This document shows, in pieces, positions 34,048 to 44,399 of a stretch of 64,000 bases of DNA. Each line of letters begins with the position of its first letter. Within the stretch, counting starts at the first letter, position 1. Source of the DNA: Bacillota bacterium (lineage in GTDB: Bacteria; Bacillota; Clostridia; Lachnospirales; Cellulosilyticaceae); assembly GCA_023412455.1 (NCBI GenBank), contig JAEYNQ010000267.1, positions 12,525 to 76,524 of the forward strand. The letters are read 5' to 3'. The notes beneath the pieces were generated by a model. That model did not search any database. It had not been told where the DNA came from and saw nothing but the letters and a program-made list of their open reading frames with translations. Made by a program: the position numbers and the translations under genes.

Positions 34048-34317
34048 GTCTTTGCTAAAAAAGCAAAAAGTACTTTAAGTAAAATCTGACAAGAAATAAC
34101 AAGTTAAAAATAAATTATAAGATAAAATATTAATATTTATACAAAAATAATTTAAAAAGTATTATAATATAAAATATTCGGATAAATTAAGAAGGGGGGA
34201 TATCATTCTTTTCTGGACATACGGTGCAGGTTACTTACATGGCATTATTGAAATTAAATAGTAATCAAGATTTAAATAGGTGCAATCAATAATATAAACA
34301 ATGTGAGGTGTTAATCA

Positions 34318-35844
34318 ATGGATCAACAATTTAATACTTTGGAATTCTACAAAAAAAGAGTGGGGAAGAGTATTTTCTTTATAAGTTTTACTGGGATCAT
34401 AGGCGGAATTGTGGCGGCAGTGATGTCACTACTGATAGGTGCCTATCAGTCAACACCAAGAATTATGTTTGTTCTATTTATAGGGTTAGCTATTTCTGAA
34501 ATGATCTATTTTATAGTTATGTATAAGAAATACCTGGCAACAGAAGAGTTGATATTACAAAACTATAGTTTATTAAAGTGGTCAACCTGTATTATATGTA
34601 TCTTTAATTATGCATGGGTAGTAAACTTAATGCCAAATCAAATATTATGGGCGACATTTATGTTTTTTTTATTAGTCCTTGGTATTTTTCAAGATTTCAA
34701 GCTGACCAGCCTTTGCTCCATTATTTATGGGATGATAGCCATTGTTTTCTTAGCAACACATTCCATAGAGTCATTGCAGCAAATACCAGTTGTTGATGAG
34801 GTAGTAGCAAGAGTGGAAGTATTGGTACTAGGAATAGGAGGTATTTTAGTTGCAGGATACTTCGCAGGTCATATTTTGTCTAATGTTGGACAAGAAATGA
34901 TGAATAAAAATACAGAGAAGCTAGTAAGTGTCATTGGTAAGGTTAGTGAATTAATGGATAAGCTAAATGCAGCTACCAAAACATTATTAAGCATTGCTCA
35001 GGAAGAAAACGCTTCTATGGAAGAAATTACTAGTGTTAGCGCCCAGATTGTGGACGATAATGCTACTGTTATTGATAAATCAGGAGATAGTCATGACAAG
35101 TTGGTAGTATTAAGAAGAGAAGTTGGAAATATTACTAATAAAGTGCAGGAAACCAAGAAAATTTGTGGACAACTGGTGCAGATATCAGCAACCAATGAAC
35201 AGGCCCTTAATAATGTGCTTAATATCAGTAGTGATATTGAGCAGTCAATCAGTAATACATTAACAGTGACAGCAAGACTTCAGAATAAGGTAGATGAGAT
35301 TGATAACTTACTCAAACTCATTGAGAATATTTCACAAGAGACCAATCTGTTAGCATTAAATGCATCTATTGAAGCGGCTCGGGCTGGTGAAGAGGGACGA
35401 GGCTTTGCAGTGGTAGCTGAGCAGGTAAAGAAGCTGTCTGAAAATACCTCTATGTCATTAAAAGATGTAAAAGAAGTTATTGAAATATTTAAAAAGGATA
35501 CCTACCAGGTTGAAATGCTAATGGAAGATAATGTGCGACAGATTAAAGAGCAAAACAAAGTGACGTATGACACAGTCAATGCCATAAAGGAAATGATGAA
35601 GTCATTGGATGAATCTGCAGTACAAGTGGGACATGTGGAGCAGCTTACTAATCAGCAGAATACATACACTGAAGAAATCGTAGTATTTAATGAACAGGTA
35701 CAGACATGCATTAAAGAGCAGGTTGGTAGAATGGAAAATATTTCAACATTAATTGAGGATAATAGAAGAGCTATTGAGCAAATTGTATTACAAGTAGATG
35801 ATTTGGATGAAATAGTGGCGGAGATACACACTATTTTAAAGTAA
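34318..35844 (+). CDS. Methyl-accepting chemotaxis-like protein
   Basis: A 508-residue signal transducer. The N-terminal ~185 residues hold about six membrane helices and no periplasmic ligand domain or HAMP. The C-terminal cytosolic part (~200-508) is coiled coil, with the conserved kinase-contact tip [20 protein letters not shown] followed by [22 protein letters not shown]. It would modulate a CheA kinase or sense membrane state or metabolites. A terminal CheR-binding pentapeptide is not present. TGAGGTG lies upstream of the ATG. The gene is monocistronic and converges with ileS. fapA-like and c-di-GMP genes elsewhere in the window fit a motile host, but no che or flagellar structural gene is seen. 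Confidence 0.9.
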   Translation: MDQQFNTLEFYKKRVGKSIFFISFTGIIGGIVAAVMSLLIGAYQSTPRIMFVLFIGLAISEMIYFIVMYKKYLATEELILQNYSLLKWSTCIICIFNYAWVVNLMPNQILWATFMFFLLVLGIFQDFKLTSLCSIIYGMIAIVFLATHSIESLQQIPVVDEVVARVEVLVLGIGGILVAGYFAGHILSNVGQEMMNKNTEKLVSVIGKVSELMDKLNAATKTLLSIAQEENASMEEITSVSAQIVDDNATVIDKSGDSHDKLVVLRREVGNITNKVQETKKICGQLVQISATNEQALNNVLNISSDIEQSISNTLTVTARLQNKVDEIDNLLKLIENISQETNLLALNASIEAARAGEEGRGFAVVAEQVKKLSENTSMSLKDVKEVIEIFKKDTYQVEMLMEDNVRQIKEQNKVTYDTVNAIKEMMKSLDESAVQVGHVEQLTNQQNTYTEEIVVFNEQVQTCIKEQVGRMENISTLIEDNRRAIEQIVLQVDDLDEIVAEIHTILK

Positions 35845-35852
35845 GATAGAAA

Positions 35853-35902
35853 CTAAAAAGCGATTCAGCACTGTTTCAATTAGGTGATGAATCGCTTTTT
35901 TA
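35853..35902. terminator. Terminator between the chemoreceptor and ileS
   Basis: AAAAAGCGATTCA pairs with TGAATCGCTTTTT around a 20-base loop, with T-runs on both strands. It serves both convergent genes. Confidence 0.88.
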
Positions 35903-35934
35903 TAGGCTTAATTTCTTACCTTGTTTTAATAAGT

Positions 35935-38900
35935 TTAAGCTTTTTTAACAGTTAAAGTAACAGCTTCCCCATTGATGTTCCAGTCTTTTGTGAACCCACC
36001 TTCAAGGGTGCCTGCTCCTACACGATGTGCAAGTACTTCAGAGGCAATATAATCTGCATGTTTAGCCATGATTGTTGCCACTCTATCATTGTCTGTGTAA
36101 GCCACTTCAATATGATCTTGAACTTCAAAGTTAGCTTCTTTTCTCATGGTTTGAATTTTAGAGATGATTTCACGTACGAAACCTTCTTCAAGAAGTTCTT
36201 CTGTAAGGTTGGTATCAATAACAACGGTATACCCATTGTCCGTAGCAGCTACATAGCCTTCTTTTTGAGCTGTACTAATAAGCAAGTCTTCTTTAGTAAG
36301 CTCAATAGTTTGGTCTTCAATGGTTAATTTAAGAACGCCCTTAGCATTAAGTTCAGCCATAGCAGCTGTTCCGTCTAATTCAGTTAAAGCCGTTCGGATG
36401 GCATTAAGCATTTTACCATATTTGGGTCCTAATGTACGCATTTGTGGTTTGAAGCTATAAGAAATAAAATCAGCAGCTTCAGTAGTAAATTCTACATGCT
36501 TAACATTTAATTCTTCTGCAACAATAGAGATGAATTCTTCTGGCAAGATTTCTGTTGCCCCCACATACATTGTTCCAATAGGTTGACGGTTTTTGATATT
36601 GCTCTCATTACGACAGCTACGTCCCAAAACGACAATATCAAGGACTTCGTTCATATGCTTTTCAAGGTTTTTGTCAATCATACCTTGGTCAAAGGCTGGG
36701 AAATCACATAAGTGAACACTAAGTGGTGCAGTCTCATCTACAGACCTAACAAGGTTTTGGTAAATTTGCTCTGCCATAAATGGGATGAATGGTGCAGCGA
36801 TTTTAGCAAGTGTAACAAGTACTGTGTGAAGCGTCTTGTAAGCATTAACCTTATCTTGTGGCATATCACTTTGCCAGAAGCGTTCACGAGAACGACGAAC
36901 GTACCAATTAGATACATCATCAATGAAGTCTTGCATCTCACGAGCGGCTTCAAAGATACGGTAGTTTTCAAGATGTTCATCTACATTTTGAACCACTGTA
37001 TGAAGTCTTGAAAGAATCCATTTATCCATCCTATTTAAGGTATCATATTTGAGCTCATATTGAGTAGGATCAAAGTTATCAATATTGGCATAAAGGACGT
37101 AGAAAGCATAAGTGTTCCAGAAGGTCCCCATAAATTTGCGTTGGGACTCACTGACATTTTCACCTGCAAATCGACTTGGAAGCCATGGAGCAGAAGCGGA
37201 GTAGAAGTACCAACGAACAGCATCAGCACCTTGTACATCTAGAACAGACCAAGGATCCACTACGTTACCTTTGTGCTTACTCATTTTAACCCCGTCTTTG
37301 TCTCCTACATGTCCAAGCACGATGACATTTTTGTAAGGTGATTGATCAAAGATGAGGGTAGAGATGGCCATTAAGGTGTAGAACCATCCTCGGGTTTGGT
37401 CAACAGCTTCTGAGATGAAGTCAGCTGGGAAGTTTTCTTCGAAGACTTCTTTGTTTTCAAAAGGATAGTGAAGTTGTGCAAATGGCATAGAACCACTATC
37501 ATACCAACAGTCAATAACATCAGATACCCTTGTCATTGTGCCACCACATTCTGGGCAGTTAAGGTGAACATTATCAATGTATGGTTTGTGAAGCTCGATA
37601 GCATCTGGACAATCAGAACTCATAGCTTTAAGTTCTTGGATGCTTCCAATCATGTGTTTGTGACCGCATTTACATTCCCAAATAGGAAGAGGTGTTCCCC
37701 AGTATCTTGAACGAGAAAGTCCCCAGTCAATAACACCTTCAAGGAAGTTACCAAAACGTCCTTCACCAATAGATGGAGGCATCCAGTTAACAGTATTATT
37801 ATTTTTAACCAGGTTATCCCGAACTTTAGTCATTTCGATGAACCAAGTATCCCGTGCATAGTAGATAAGAGGCGTATCACATCGCCAACAATGGGGGTAA
37901 CTATGGGTGTGGGGAATGGTTTTAAAGAGAGTGCCTTGCTCCCTTAAATACTTAAGAATATCTTTGTCCGCTTCCTTTACAAAGACATCTGTTAAGTGAG
38001 GGAATACAGCTGTAAATTCTTCTGTAAAGTGGCCTTGTTCATTAACCAGTTGAAGGAATGGCAGGTTGTTGCTACGACCAACTCGGGCATCATCTTCACC
38101 AAAGGCAGGCGCAATATGAACAATACCTGTACCATCAGTCAGTGTAACGTAATCATCAGCTACTACAAAGAAAGCCTTTTTATCCAGCTTGCCACAAGTG
38201 AAGAGTGGGGCATATTCTAAGCCACAAAGTTCTTTGCCTGGAAACTTAGCGCGTATTTCGACGCCTTCTGTACCTAGCACACTTTCAACGAGAGACTCGG
38301 CTAAGATATAGGTAGCTCCTTCAAAGGTAGCTTTGACATAGGTGTGATTTGGATTCACACAAAGTGCCACGTTAGATGGAAGTGTCCAAGGAGTGGTTGT
38401 CCAAGCTAAGAGATAGGTATTTTCTTCACCCATTACTTTGAAGCGACAAGTAGCTGTTTGATCTTTGATATCTTTATAGCCTTGTGCTACTTCGTGGGAA
38501 GAAAGAGAGGTTCCACAACGTGGGCAGTAAGGCACGATTTTATGACCTTTATAAATGAGATCCTTATTCCAGATTTCTTTAAGAGACCACCATACGGATT
38601 CGATGTAATTATTATCATAAGTTACATAAGGGTTTTCCATATCTACCCAGTAACCTACGCGATCAGACATCTTTTCCCATTCGTTCTGGTATTTCCAAAC
38701 ACTTTCTTTACATTTTTCAATGAAAGGTTCAATGCCATAATCTTCGATTTGTGGCTTGCCACTGATGCCAAGAAGCTTCTCTACTTCTAGTTCTACGGGA
38801 AGGCCATGGGTATCCCAACCAGCCTTACGAAGTACTTTATAACCTTTCATAGCTTTGTAACGGGGCATAATATCTTTTACAGTACGTGTTAAGATATGGC

Positions 38901-39069
38901 CAATATGAGGTTTGCCATTAGCTGTTGGGGGGCCATCGTAAAAGGTAAATACAGGTCCACCCTCTCTTGATTTAATTGATTCTTCAAATACATTGTTTTG
39001 CTTCCAAAACTCTAAGACTTCAAGTTCTCTGTCTACAAAGTTAAGGGCAGCGTCGACTTTTTTGTACAT
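35935..39069 (-). CDS. ileS: Isoleucine-tRNA ligase, type 2 (eukaryote-like)
   Basis: Charges tRNA-Ile. 1044 residues from the ATG at 39069, which has AGGAGG six bases upstream; an ATG at 39075 touches that site. The class-I HIGH motif is in FYDGPPTANGKPHIGH and the KMSKS loop reads KMSKHKGN. The first insert has the editing domain (TTTPWTLPSNVALCVNP), then DVIDCWYDSGSMPFAQ. These forms, and the length, match the type-2 IleRS group, whose best-known members are mupirocin-insensitive, rather than the usual type-1 bacterial enzyme. The C-terminal anticodon-binding part is complete. A T-box leader controls it. Confidence 0.96.
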   Translation of the reverse strand: MYKKVDAALNFVDRELEVLEFWKQNNVFEESIKSREGGPVFTFYDGPPTANGKPHIGHILTRTVKDIMPRYKAMKGYKVLRKAGWDTHGLPVELEVEKLLGISGKPQIEDYGIEPFIEKCKESVWKYQNEWEKMSDRVGYWVDMENPYVTYDNNYIESVWWSLKEIWNKDLIYKGHKIVPYCPRCGTSLSSHEVAQGYKDIKDQTATCRFKVMGEENTYLLAWTTTPWTLPSNVALCVNPNHTYVKATFEGATYILAESLVESVLGTEGVEIRAKFPGKELCGLEYAPLFTCGKLDKKAFFVVADDYVTLTDGTGIVHIAPAFGEDDARVGRSNNLPFLQLVNEQGHFTEEFTAVFPHLTDVFVKEADKDILKYLREQGTLFKTIPHTHSYPHCWRCDTPLIYYARDTWFIEMTKVRDNLVKNNNTVNWMPPSIGEGRFGNFLEGVIDWGLSRSRYWGTPLPIWECKCGHKHMIGSIQELKAMSSDCPDAIELHKPYIDNVHLNCPECGGTMTRVSDVIDCWYDSGSMPFAQLHYPFENKEVFEENFPADFISEAVDQTRGWFYTLMAISTLIFDQSPYKNVIVLGHVGDKDGVKMSKHKGNVVDPWSVLDVQGADAVRWYFYSASAPWLPSRFAGENVSESQRKFMGTFWNTYAFYVLYANIDNFDPTQYELKYDTLNRMDKWILSRLHTVVQNVDEHLENYRIFEAAREMQDFIDDVSNWYVRRSRERFWQSDMPQDKVNAYKTLHTVLVTLAKIAAPFIPFMAEQIYQNLVRSVDETAPLSVHLCDFPAFDQGMIDKNLEKHMNEVLDIVVLGRSCRNESNIKNRQPIGTMYVGATEILPEEFISIVAEELNVKHVEFTTEAADFISYSFKPQMRTLGPKYGKMLNAIRTALTELDGTAAMAELNAKGVLKLTIEDQTIELTKEDLLISTAQKEGYVAATDNGYTVVIDTNLTEELLEEGFVREIISKIQTMRKEANFEVQDHIEVAYTDNDRVATIMAKHADYIASEVLAHRVGAGTLEGGFTKDWNINGEAVTLTVKKA

Positions 39070-39117
39070 TGTCATCCTCCTACATAGATTCTATAAATAA
39101 ACTGGATAGTTTTGGAT

Positions 39118-39400
39118 TTTAGAGCATAAAAAGAGCCCCTTCATCCATTAACAGGACGAAAGAGCGTATTGACGTCATCTTCCGCGGTACCACCTGATTT
39201 GCCTAATGAGGCCACTCGTTATACCTTTCCTTACGATAACGGTAGGAAACCGTCAGAGCCTACTTAGACAATCTGTCTCTTTTCAGTCTGCCACTCCAAG
39301 GTGATTTTTCCTATTTATTAGCATATGGGCTTCCACCAACCCCACTCGCTTGAACGCATCGTAAATAGTACTAGTCCTTTTCATTGTGTTTATAAGCTTA
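39118..39400 (-). ncRNA. T-box leader of ileS
   Basis: On the minus strand the T-box core AGGTGGTACCGCGG lies at about 39183-39197. Its UGGU would pair with the ACCA end of uncharged tRNA; a discriminator A fits tRNA-Ile. The terminator arm GCTCTTTCGTCC pairs with GGATGAAGGGGC (G-U pairs allowed), followed by TCTTTTT (39124-39166). A stem-I-like region (CTATTTA with TAAATAG, AGTGGGG) precedes it. I could not place the specifier codon with confidence; Ile is inferred from the gene. Uncharged tRNA is expected to allow read-through into ileS. Confidence 0.93.
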
Positions 39401-39417
39401 TAAAAATTAATAGTAAT

Positions 39418-39446
39418 ATTATAAAGTTAAAATTTGCTTTTGTAAA
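39418..39446 (-). promoter_or_regulatory. Promoter of the ileS T-box leader
   Basis: On the minus strand TTTACA (39446-39441), 17-base spacer, TATAAT (39423-39418), placed just upstream of the T-box stem I. Confidence 0.75.
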
Positions 39447-39480
39447 GAAGAAACGTAGAAATGAAAGGTAAACAGAGAGA

Positions 39481-40422
39481 TTAGTTATTTTTCCTGTTAA
39501 CTTTGTTGACGACGATAATACCTAGCACGACAAGGAATAAAGCCACTAGATGAATAGGAAGTAGATGTTCGTTAGGGAGAAGTAGTGCAGTAAGAATAGA
39601 CCCTGTAATGGGAATAATGAATTTATAGAGAGCCAGTTCACCTACTTTTCTAAACTGTAGAATATAATACCATAAACAGAAGGCCACACTTGAAACGAGA
39701 GCTAGGTAAACCAAAAGGACGATACTTTTAGGCGTAAAGTGAAGCTTTGTAACATGTCCGCCCATAAGATTTCCGATGATAAAAAGAAAAACAGAGCCAA
39801 TGAACATTTGCCAAGAAGTATACACGATTGAAGGAAGTTCCTTGCCAATGCGTTTAGCGATAAACAGAGCCAAACTACTTAAGAGACCAGAACAAAGCAT
39901 AAAACCTTCCCCAAGTAGACGAAAGCTTAAGAGGCCTTCATTTCCTTTGTCTAGGTTAATAAGAATGAGCCCTAGAAAGCCTAAAGATAGTCCCGAAAAC
40001 TTTCTGATAGTAAGCTTGTCATTTTTATAGATGAAATGGGCTAAAATAACAGAAAAGAAAATACCTACTTGTCCTAAAATAGAAGCTTTTATACCACTGG
40101 TATTATTGACGCCAATATTAAAAAAGAAATATTGAAAGGTTGTGCTAAATAGGCCTAATAAGCTAATAAGCCCCCATTGCTTTTTAGAGAGTTTAAACAA
40201 GGGTGCCCTAGTAATGAGGGCATAAATAAATAAAAAGACAGCAGCCAGCATAAAGCGAAGGCTGATTAAGGTAATATTACCACCTAAGTCATTACTTGGG
40301 ATAGCCATTTCAGCATAAAGAATTTTTAGGACAGGAAAAGGAGTCCCCCATAGAAGGTTACAGAAAATAGCTATACAGGTTGTTATAATAATAATTTGTG
40401 ATTGATTTTTTTCTTTTAGCAT
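39481..40422 (-). CDS. EamA/DMT-family transporter
   Basis: A 313-residue membrane protein with about ten helices in two EamA halves. The N-terminal CIAIFCNLLWGTPFPVLKIL and the second-half SSVAFCLWYYILQF match drug/metabolite transporters of the RhaT/EamA type. Substrates in this family include amino acids, nucleotide sugars and small toxins, and none can be chosen here. GAGG lies seven bases upstream of the ATG. It is upstream of the ileS T-box on the same strand and has no obvious own terminator. Confidence 0.88.
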   Translation of the reverse strand: MLKEKNQSQIIIITTCIAIFCNLLWGTPFPVLKILYAEMAIPSNDLGGNITLISLRFMLAAVFLFIYALITRAPLFKLSKKQWGLISLLGLFSTTFQYFFFNIGVNNTSGIKASILGQVGIFFSVILAHFIYKNDKLTIRKFSGLSLGFLGLILINLDKGNEGLLSFRLLGEGFMLCSGLLSSLALFIAKRIGKELPSIVYTSWQMFIGSVFLFIIGNLMGGHVTKLHFTPKSIVLLVYLALVSSVAFCLWYYILQFRKVGELALYKFIIPITGSILTALLLPNEHLLPIHLVALFLVVLGIIVVNKVNRKNN

Positions 40423-40520
40423 TTACAAGCCTCATTTCTTAAGGTTAATATATAATTAATATTAAATAAATTCATATCATTAAAAAGAAATAACAAAAAA
40501 TAACAATTATAAAGAAAATA

Positions 40521-40550
40521 TTCACCTGATAATCATGTATATGTTATAAT
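40521..40550 (+). promoter_or_regulatory. Candidate promoter of the pncB-plsC-fapA operon
   Basis: TTCACC (40521-40526), 18-base spacer, TGTTATAAT (40542-40550), an extended -10. An orphan AAGGAGG near 40579 lies in the leader with no start codon after it. Confidence 0.55.
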
Positions 40551-40656
40551 AAAAGCAAATCTACAACTTTACAAGTCGTAAGGAGGACGCAGTACAAAAC
40601 AGTATAACTATAATACAGATTGCAACTGACGTCAAAGTGAATAGGAGATAGTTAGA

Positions 40657-42111
40657 ATGAGCAACAGAAATTTAACCTTATTAACAGATTTATATCAATT
40701 GACAATGATGCAAGGTTATTATGAAAATGATGTGAATAATCATGAGGTAGTGTTTGATCTTTTTTATAGAAATAACCCCTCCAACAATGGATATGCCATA
40801 TGTGCAGGATTAGAACAAGCTATAGAGTATATTGAGAACCTGTACTTTAGTGATGAGGATATTGCTTATTTAAAAAGTTTAAATATGTTTAATGATAGTT
40901 TTTTAGAGTATTTAGCAGACTTTAAGTTTACAGGAGATATTGATGCTATTGAAGAAGGAACGGTGGTCTTTCCGGGAGAACCTTTATTAAGAGTCAAAGC
41001 ACCTATATTAGAGGCCCAATTTGTAGAAACAGCACTTCTTACCATTATTAACCACCAAAGTCTAATTGCCACTAAAGCAGCACGAGTGGTAAAAGCAGCT
41101 GAAGGAGATGCGGTCTTAGAGTTCGGGTTACGTCGGGCACAAGGGCCTGATGCAGGTGTATATGGGGCGAGAGCGGCCATTATAGGTGGTTGTAATGCTA
41201 CTTCCAATGTCTTATGTGGTAAGCTATTTGATGTTCCCGTGGCCGGAACCCATGCCCATAGTTGGGTGATGAGCTTTAACGAGGAGATTGAAGCCTTTAG
41301 AGCCTATGCTAAGCTTTTCCCTAATAAATGTATTTTATTGGTAGATACCTATGATACACTGGAATCAGGTGTTCCCAATGCCATTAAAGTGTTTGATGAG
41401 ATGAAGGCTGCAGGCATACATTCTTCAGCATATGGTATTCGTTTAGATAGTGGAGACCTTGCCTATTTATCTAAAAAGGCAAGAATTATGCTAGATGAAG
41501 CAGGGCACAAAGAAGCCATTATTAGTGCTTCGTGTGACCTAGATGAACTACTTATAGCCGATCTAAAAAGGCAAGGAGCAAAGATTAGTTTATGGGGAGT
41601 AGGAACTAAAATGATTACCTCCTCGGATTGTCCATCTTTTGGAGGAATTTATAAGTTAGCAGCTGAAATAGCAAAGGACGGCATTATTATTCCTAAGATA
41701 AAGATTTCGGATAATCCAGAAAAAGTCACTAACCCAGGTGTGAAAAAGATTATGAGGGTTTATGACAAGGTAACAGGCAAGATGATTGTAGATATTTTAG
41801 CGCTAGAAGGTGAGAACTTTGATCCTACCCAATCTTTAACATTATTAGAGACAAAGGCACGATGGAAAAAGATAAAGCTAAAAGCCAATACCTTTATTCT
41901 AAAAGAACTATTAGTACCTGTTTATAGACAGGGTAAAAGGGTCTATGCTTCCAAAACGGTTAAACAAATTAAGGCTTATGCACAGAAAGAATTAGATACT
42001 TTATGGGATGAGTACAAAAGACTTATCAATCCTCAAATTATGTCAGTTGTATTGTCAGATAGACTTTATGAGTTGCGTCAAAAGATGTTAGAGGACTATA
42101 AAAGAGACTAG
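40657..42111 (+). CDS. pncB: Nicotinate phosphoribosyltransferase
   Basis: Salvages nicotinate to nicotinate mononucleotide for NAD, using PRPP and ATP. 484 residues. Family segments are LLTDLYQLTMMQGYYEN at the start, EFGLRRAQGPDAGVYGARAA, VAGTHAHSWVM (phosphorylated His region), and AYGIRLDSGDLAYLSKKAR. AGGAGA lies upstream of the ATG. plsC starts nine bases after the stop, so the two are cotranscribed. Confidence 0.95.
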   Translation: MSNRNLTLLTDLYQLTMMQGYYENDVNNHEVVFDLFYRNNPSNNGYAICAGLEQAIEYIENLYFSDEDIAYLKSLNMFNDSFLEYLADFKFTGDIDAIEEGTVVFPGEPLLRVKAPILEAQFVETALLTIINHQSLIATKAARVVKAAEGDAVLEFGLRRAQGPDAGVYGARAAIIGGCNATSNVLCGKLFDVPVAGTHAHSWVMSFNEEIEAFRAYAKLFPNKCILLVDTYDTLESGVPNAIKVFDEMKAAGIHSSAYGIRLDSGDLAYLSKKARIMLDEAGHKEAIISASCDLDELLIADLKRQGAKISLWGVGTKMITSSDCPSFGGIYKLAAEIAKDGIIIPKIKISDNPEKVTNPGVKKIMRVYDKVTGKMIVDILALEGENFDPTQSLTLLETKARWKKIKLKANTFILKELLVPVYRQGKRVYASKTVKQIKAYAQKELDTLWDEYKRLINPQIMSVVLSDRLYELRQKMLEDYKRD

Positions 42112-42120
42112 GAGGGAGCT

Positions 42121-42849
42121 ATGATAAGGAGTATTCAAGTAGTCGGCACTATGATATGGCACCAAATAAAAACATCTAGAAAGCGGAAAGAGTATACCTA
42201 TGGGAATAGCAAACATGGCGTGCATGAAAGTAGACAGCAGATTTTTAAGATGGCAAAGTGTATGACTTTAGATATGCTTAAAGCGGCAGGAACAAAGCTA
42301 GAGATAGTAGGTGAGGAGAATCTTCCAGAGAAGGGACCTGTACTTTATGTTGCTAATCACAAAAGTGTATTTGACACGGTAATACTCATGAGCCTCTTCA
42401 AAGAACCAGGTATATTTATAGGGAAAAAAGAAGTTTCAAAGATGCCTTTAATAGGTAAATGGTTTGAGGATATGGGTAGTATTTATATTGATAGGGAGGA
42501 TATTAGACAGTCTTTAAAAGCCATCCTTAAGGGCATTGAAGAGCTTAAAAATGGCCAATCTGTCGTCATTTTTCCTGAAGGAACAAGAACCTATGGTAAG
42601 GACATAAAGCCCTTTAAAGAAGGAAGTTTTAAACTAGCTACTAAAACACGAGTCCCCATTATTCCTATTGCATTTCAAGATACTTACAAGATTTTAGAAG
42701 AGACAAAGGGCATAAAGCAAACAACAGCATATGTAAATATTGGTAAGCCTATTAAGGTAGAGGAACTATCCGAAGCCGATCAGAAGAATTTAGCTCAATA
42801 TGTACAAACTATCATACAAGAACTATTGGAGGAAGTGACGAACCTATAA
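42121..42849 (+). CDS. plsC: 1-acyl-sn-glycerol-3-phosphate acyltransferase
   Basis: Makes phosphatidic acid in membrane phospholipid synthesis. 242 residues. Acyltransferase motif I is NHKSVFD (His-x4-Asp), and motif III is FPEGTRTYG. Between them GSIYIDRED is motif II. The N-terminal ~60 residues are basic and amphipathic and may anchor the enzyme in the membrane. AGGAGG lies upstream of the ATG. It follows pncB by nine bases and precedes the fapA-like gene by 29 bases. Confidence 0.94.
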   Translation: MIRSIQVVGTMIWHQIKTSRKRKEYTYGNSKHGVHESRQQIFKMAKCMTLDMLKAAGTKLEIVGEENLPEKGPVLYVANHKSVFDTVILMSLFKEPGIFIGKKEVSKMPLIGKWFEDMGSIYIDREDIRQSLKAILKGIEELKNGQSVVIFPEGTRTYGKDIKPFKEGSFKLATKTRVPIIPIAFQDTYKILEETKGIKQTTAYVNIGKPIKVEELSEADQKNLAQYVQTIIQELLEEVTNL

Positions 42850-42878
42850 TAAAATTATTTATAGAAAGGAAGTGGATT

Positions 42879-44282
42879 ATGATTAATTCACATGAATCCT
42901 CAAAAGTAGTAGATGAAACAATGACGGTAGAAATGTCTAAAGATAGAATGTTGGGTGTTGTTGAATTCCAAGAACCAGTAAATGGTGGCAAGAAAATGTC
43001 CGCCCATGATATTCAGCAAGAACTACAAAAGAAAGGTATAGTGAGTGGAATTTTACCTGGCATTGTTGAAGAGTTGGCAAAAGAGAAAAAATACCGTTAT
43101 AAATATATCGTTGCCAAAGGTGAAGCAGCTCAGGATGGAGAGGATGGAGTACTTACCCTGAATTTTGATATAGAAGAAATAAAGCATTTAAAACCTAAAG
43201 AAAAAGAAGATGGAACAGTAGACTTTAGAGAATTAAGTGCTGTAAGAAATGTTAAAGAAGGGGATTTACTAGCTACCAGGACAATGGGGACGGAGGGTAA
43301 AAATGGCTTCAATATATTGGGACAAGTCATTAAAGCAAAAAGAGGTAAAGAAGTGAGGTTACCTAAAGGTAAAAATACCCATACCTCACCAGATGGTTTG
43401 GAGTTAATGGCTTCAGTAGATGGTAAGCTAGAGTATGATGGCCATAATATTTATATTAATACGGTCTATCATTTAAGTGGGGACTTAGATAGCGGTGTAG
43501 GAAATATAGACTTTGTGGGAAATGTAGTCATTACAGGGAGTGTTAAATCCGGTTTTACTGTTAAAGCAGAGGGCTCCATAGAGGTAAAAGGCTCAGTAGA
43601 GGAAGCCACTCTCATAGCTGGTGGCGATATTTTCTTAAGCTATGGAATACAAGGTGGCAATAAGGGAAAATTAGTTTCAGGTGGTAATGTCATTGCTAAA
43701 TTTATACAAAATACTTTAGTTGAAGCTAAAGGAGATGTTATTACAGAAGCGATTATGCATTCTAATGTTTCAGCGGGTAATACGATTCGAGTAGATACTG
43801 GTAAAGGACTTATTGTAGGTGGGAGTGTTTCTGCAACCTCTCTTATTTTAGCGCGTAACATTGGTTCTCCTATGGGGACGGTAACCAGTGTACAAATTGG
43901 GGTACCACCTAATATGTATGAGCAATTTAAAACACTAGAAAAACAAATAGCTGAAGGGAATGCAGATCTTAGAAAGGTAGAAAAAAGTATTCAATTTCTC
44001 TATCTTAAGTCACAGACAGCGTTAGATCCACAAAAACAGATGATGTTAAAAAAACTGATGGATTCTCAAGGGCCTTTAAGAGAAAGGGTAGAAAAACTTC
44101 AAGAAGAGTATAAGCAACTTTCAGAAATTCTTAAAGATGTACAAGATGGAATGATTAAGGTGAGCGACACTGTACATCCAGGAGTAAAGGTGACTATAGG
44201 TAGCACCATAAAATACATAGATGATGATCAAATACGTTGTACAATTAGGCGTGTAGATGGTGAGATTGTAATCGGTCTATAA
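42879..44282 (+). CDS. FapA/DUF342-family protein
   Basis: A 467-residue protein of the DUF342 family, named flagellar assembly protein A in some genomes. The central beta-helix (~190-335) has regularly spaced glycine-valine turns (GNIDFVGNVVITGSVKSG, KAEGSIEVKGSVEEA, AGGDIFLSYGIQGG). A C-terminal coiled coil follows (~345-440). The N-terminal domain has EGDLLATRTMGTEGKNG. The family is linked to cell polarity or flagellar assembly in other bacteria. No flagellar genes are nearby, so the role here is open. GAAAGGAAG lies upstream of the ATG. It ends the pncB-plsC operon. Confidence 0.88.
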   Translation: MINSHESSKVVDETMTVEMSKDRMLGVVEFQEPVNGGKKMSAHDIQQELQKKGIVSGILPGIVEELAKEKKYRYKYIVAKGEAAQDGEDGVLTLNFDIEEIKHLKPKEKEDGTVDFRELSAVRNVKEGDLLATRTMGTEGKNGFNILGQVIKAKRGKEVRLPKGKNTHTSPDGLELMASVDGKLEYDGHNIYINTVYHLSGDLDSGVGNIDFVGNVVITGSVKSGFTVKAEGSIEVKGSVEEATLIAGGDIFLSYGIQGGNKGKLVSGGNVIAKFIQNTLVEAKGDVITEAIMHSNVSAGNTIRVDTGKGLIVGGSVSATSLILARNIGSPMGTVTSVQIGVPPNMYEQFKTLEKQIAEGNADLRKVEKSIQFLYLKSQTALDPQKQMMLKKLMDSQGPLRERVEKLQEEYKQLSEILKDVQDGMIKVSDTVHPGVKVTIGSTIKYIDDDQIRCTIRRVDGEIVIGL

Positions 44283-44300
44283 AAGGGAAATCATAATAAA

Positions 44301-44368
44301 AAGATTGCTATAAAAGGTGGATAGGCGTAAATAAACGAGCTGCCCTTTATAACAATCTTATTTTTTTG
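44301..44368. terminator. Terminator between the fapA-like gene and cardiolipin synthase
   Basis: AAGATTGCTATAAAAGG pairs with CCTTTATAACAATCTT around a long loop (one mismatch-bulge), followed by ATTTTTTT. It can serve both convergent genes. Confidence 0.8.
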
Positions 44369-44399
44369 CCATCATAAATCCTTTTGTTTAGAAAAGTGA

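Noticed and set aside
34200..34260. 18-codon frame after AAGGGGGG (FWTYGAGYLHG) before the chemoreceptor
   Set aside because: No ATG, GTG or TTG start near the purine run; only ATT or ATC would serve.
34044..34317. Possible c-di-GMP (GEMM) riboswitch before the chemoreceptor gene
   Set aside because: I looked for the GEMM core motifs and found none; the region is simply AT-rich.
40572..40656. Orphan AAGGAGG in the pncB leader
   Set aside because: No ATG, GTG or TTG at a usable distance, so no leader ORF can be supported.
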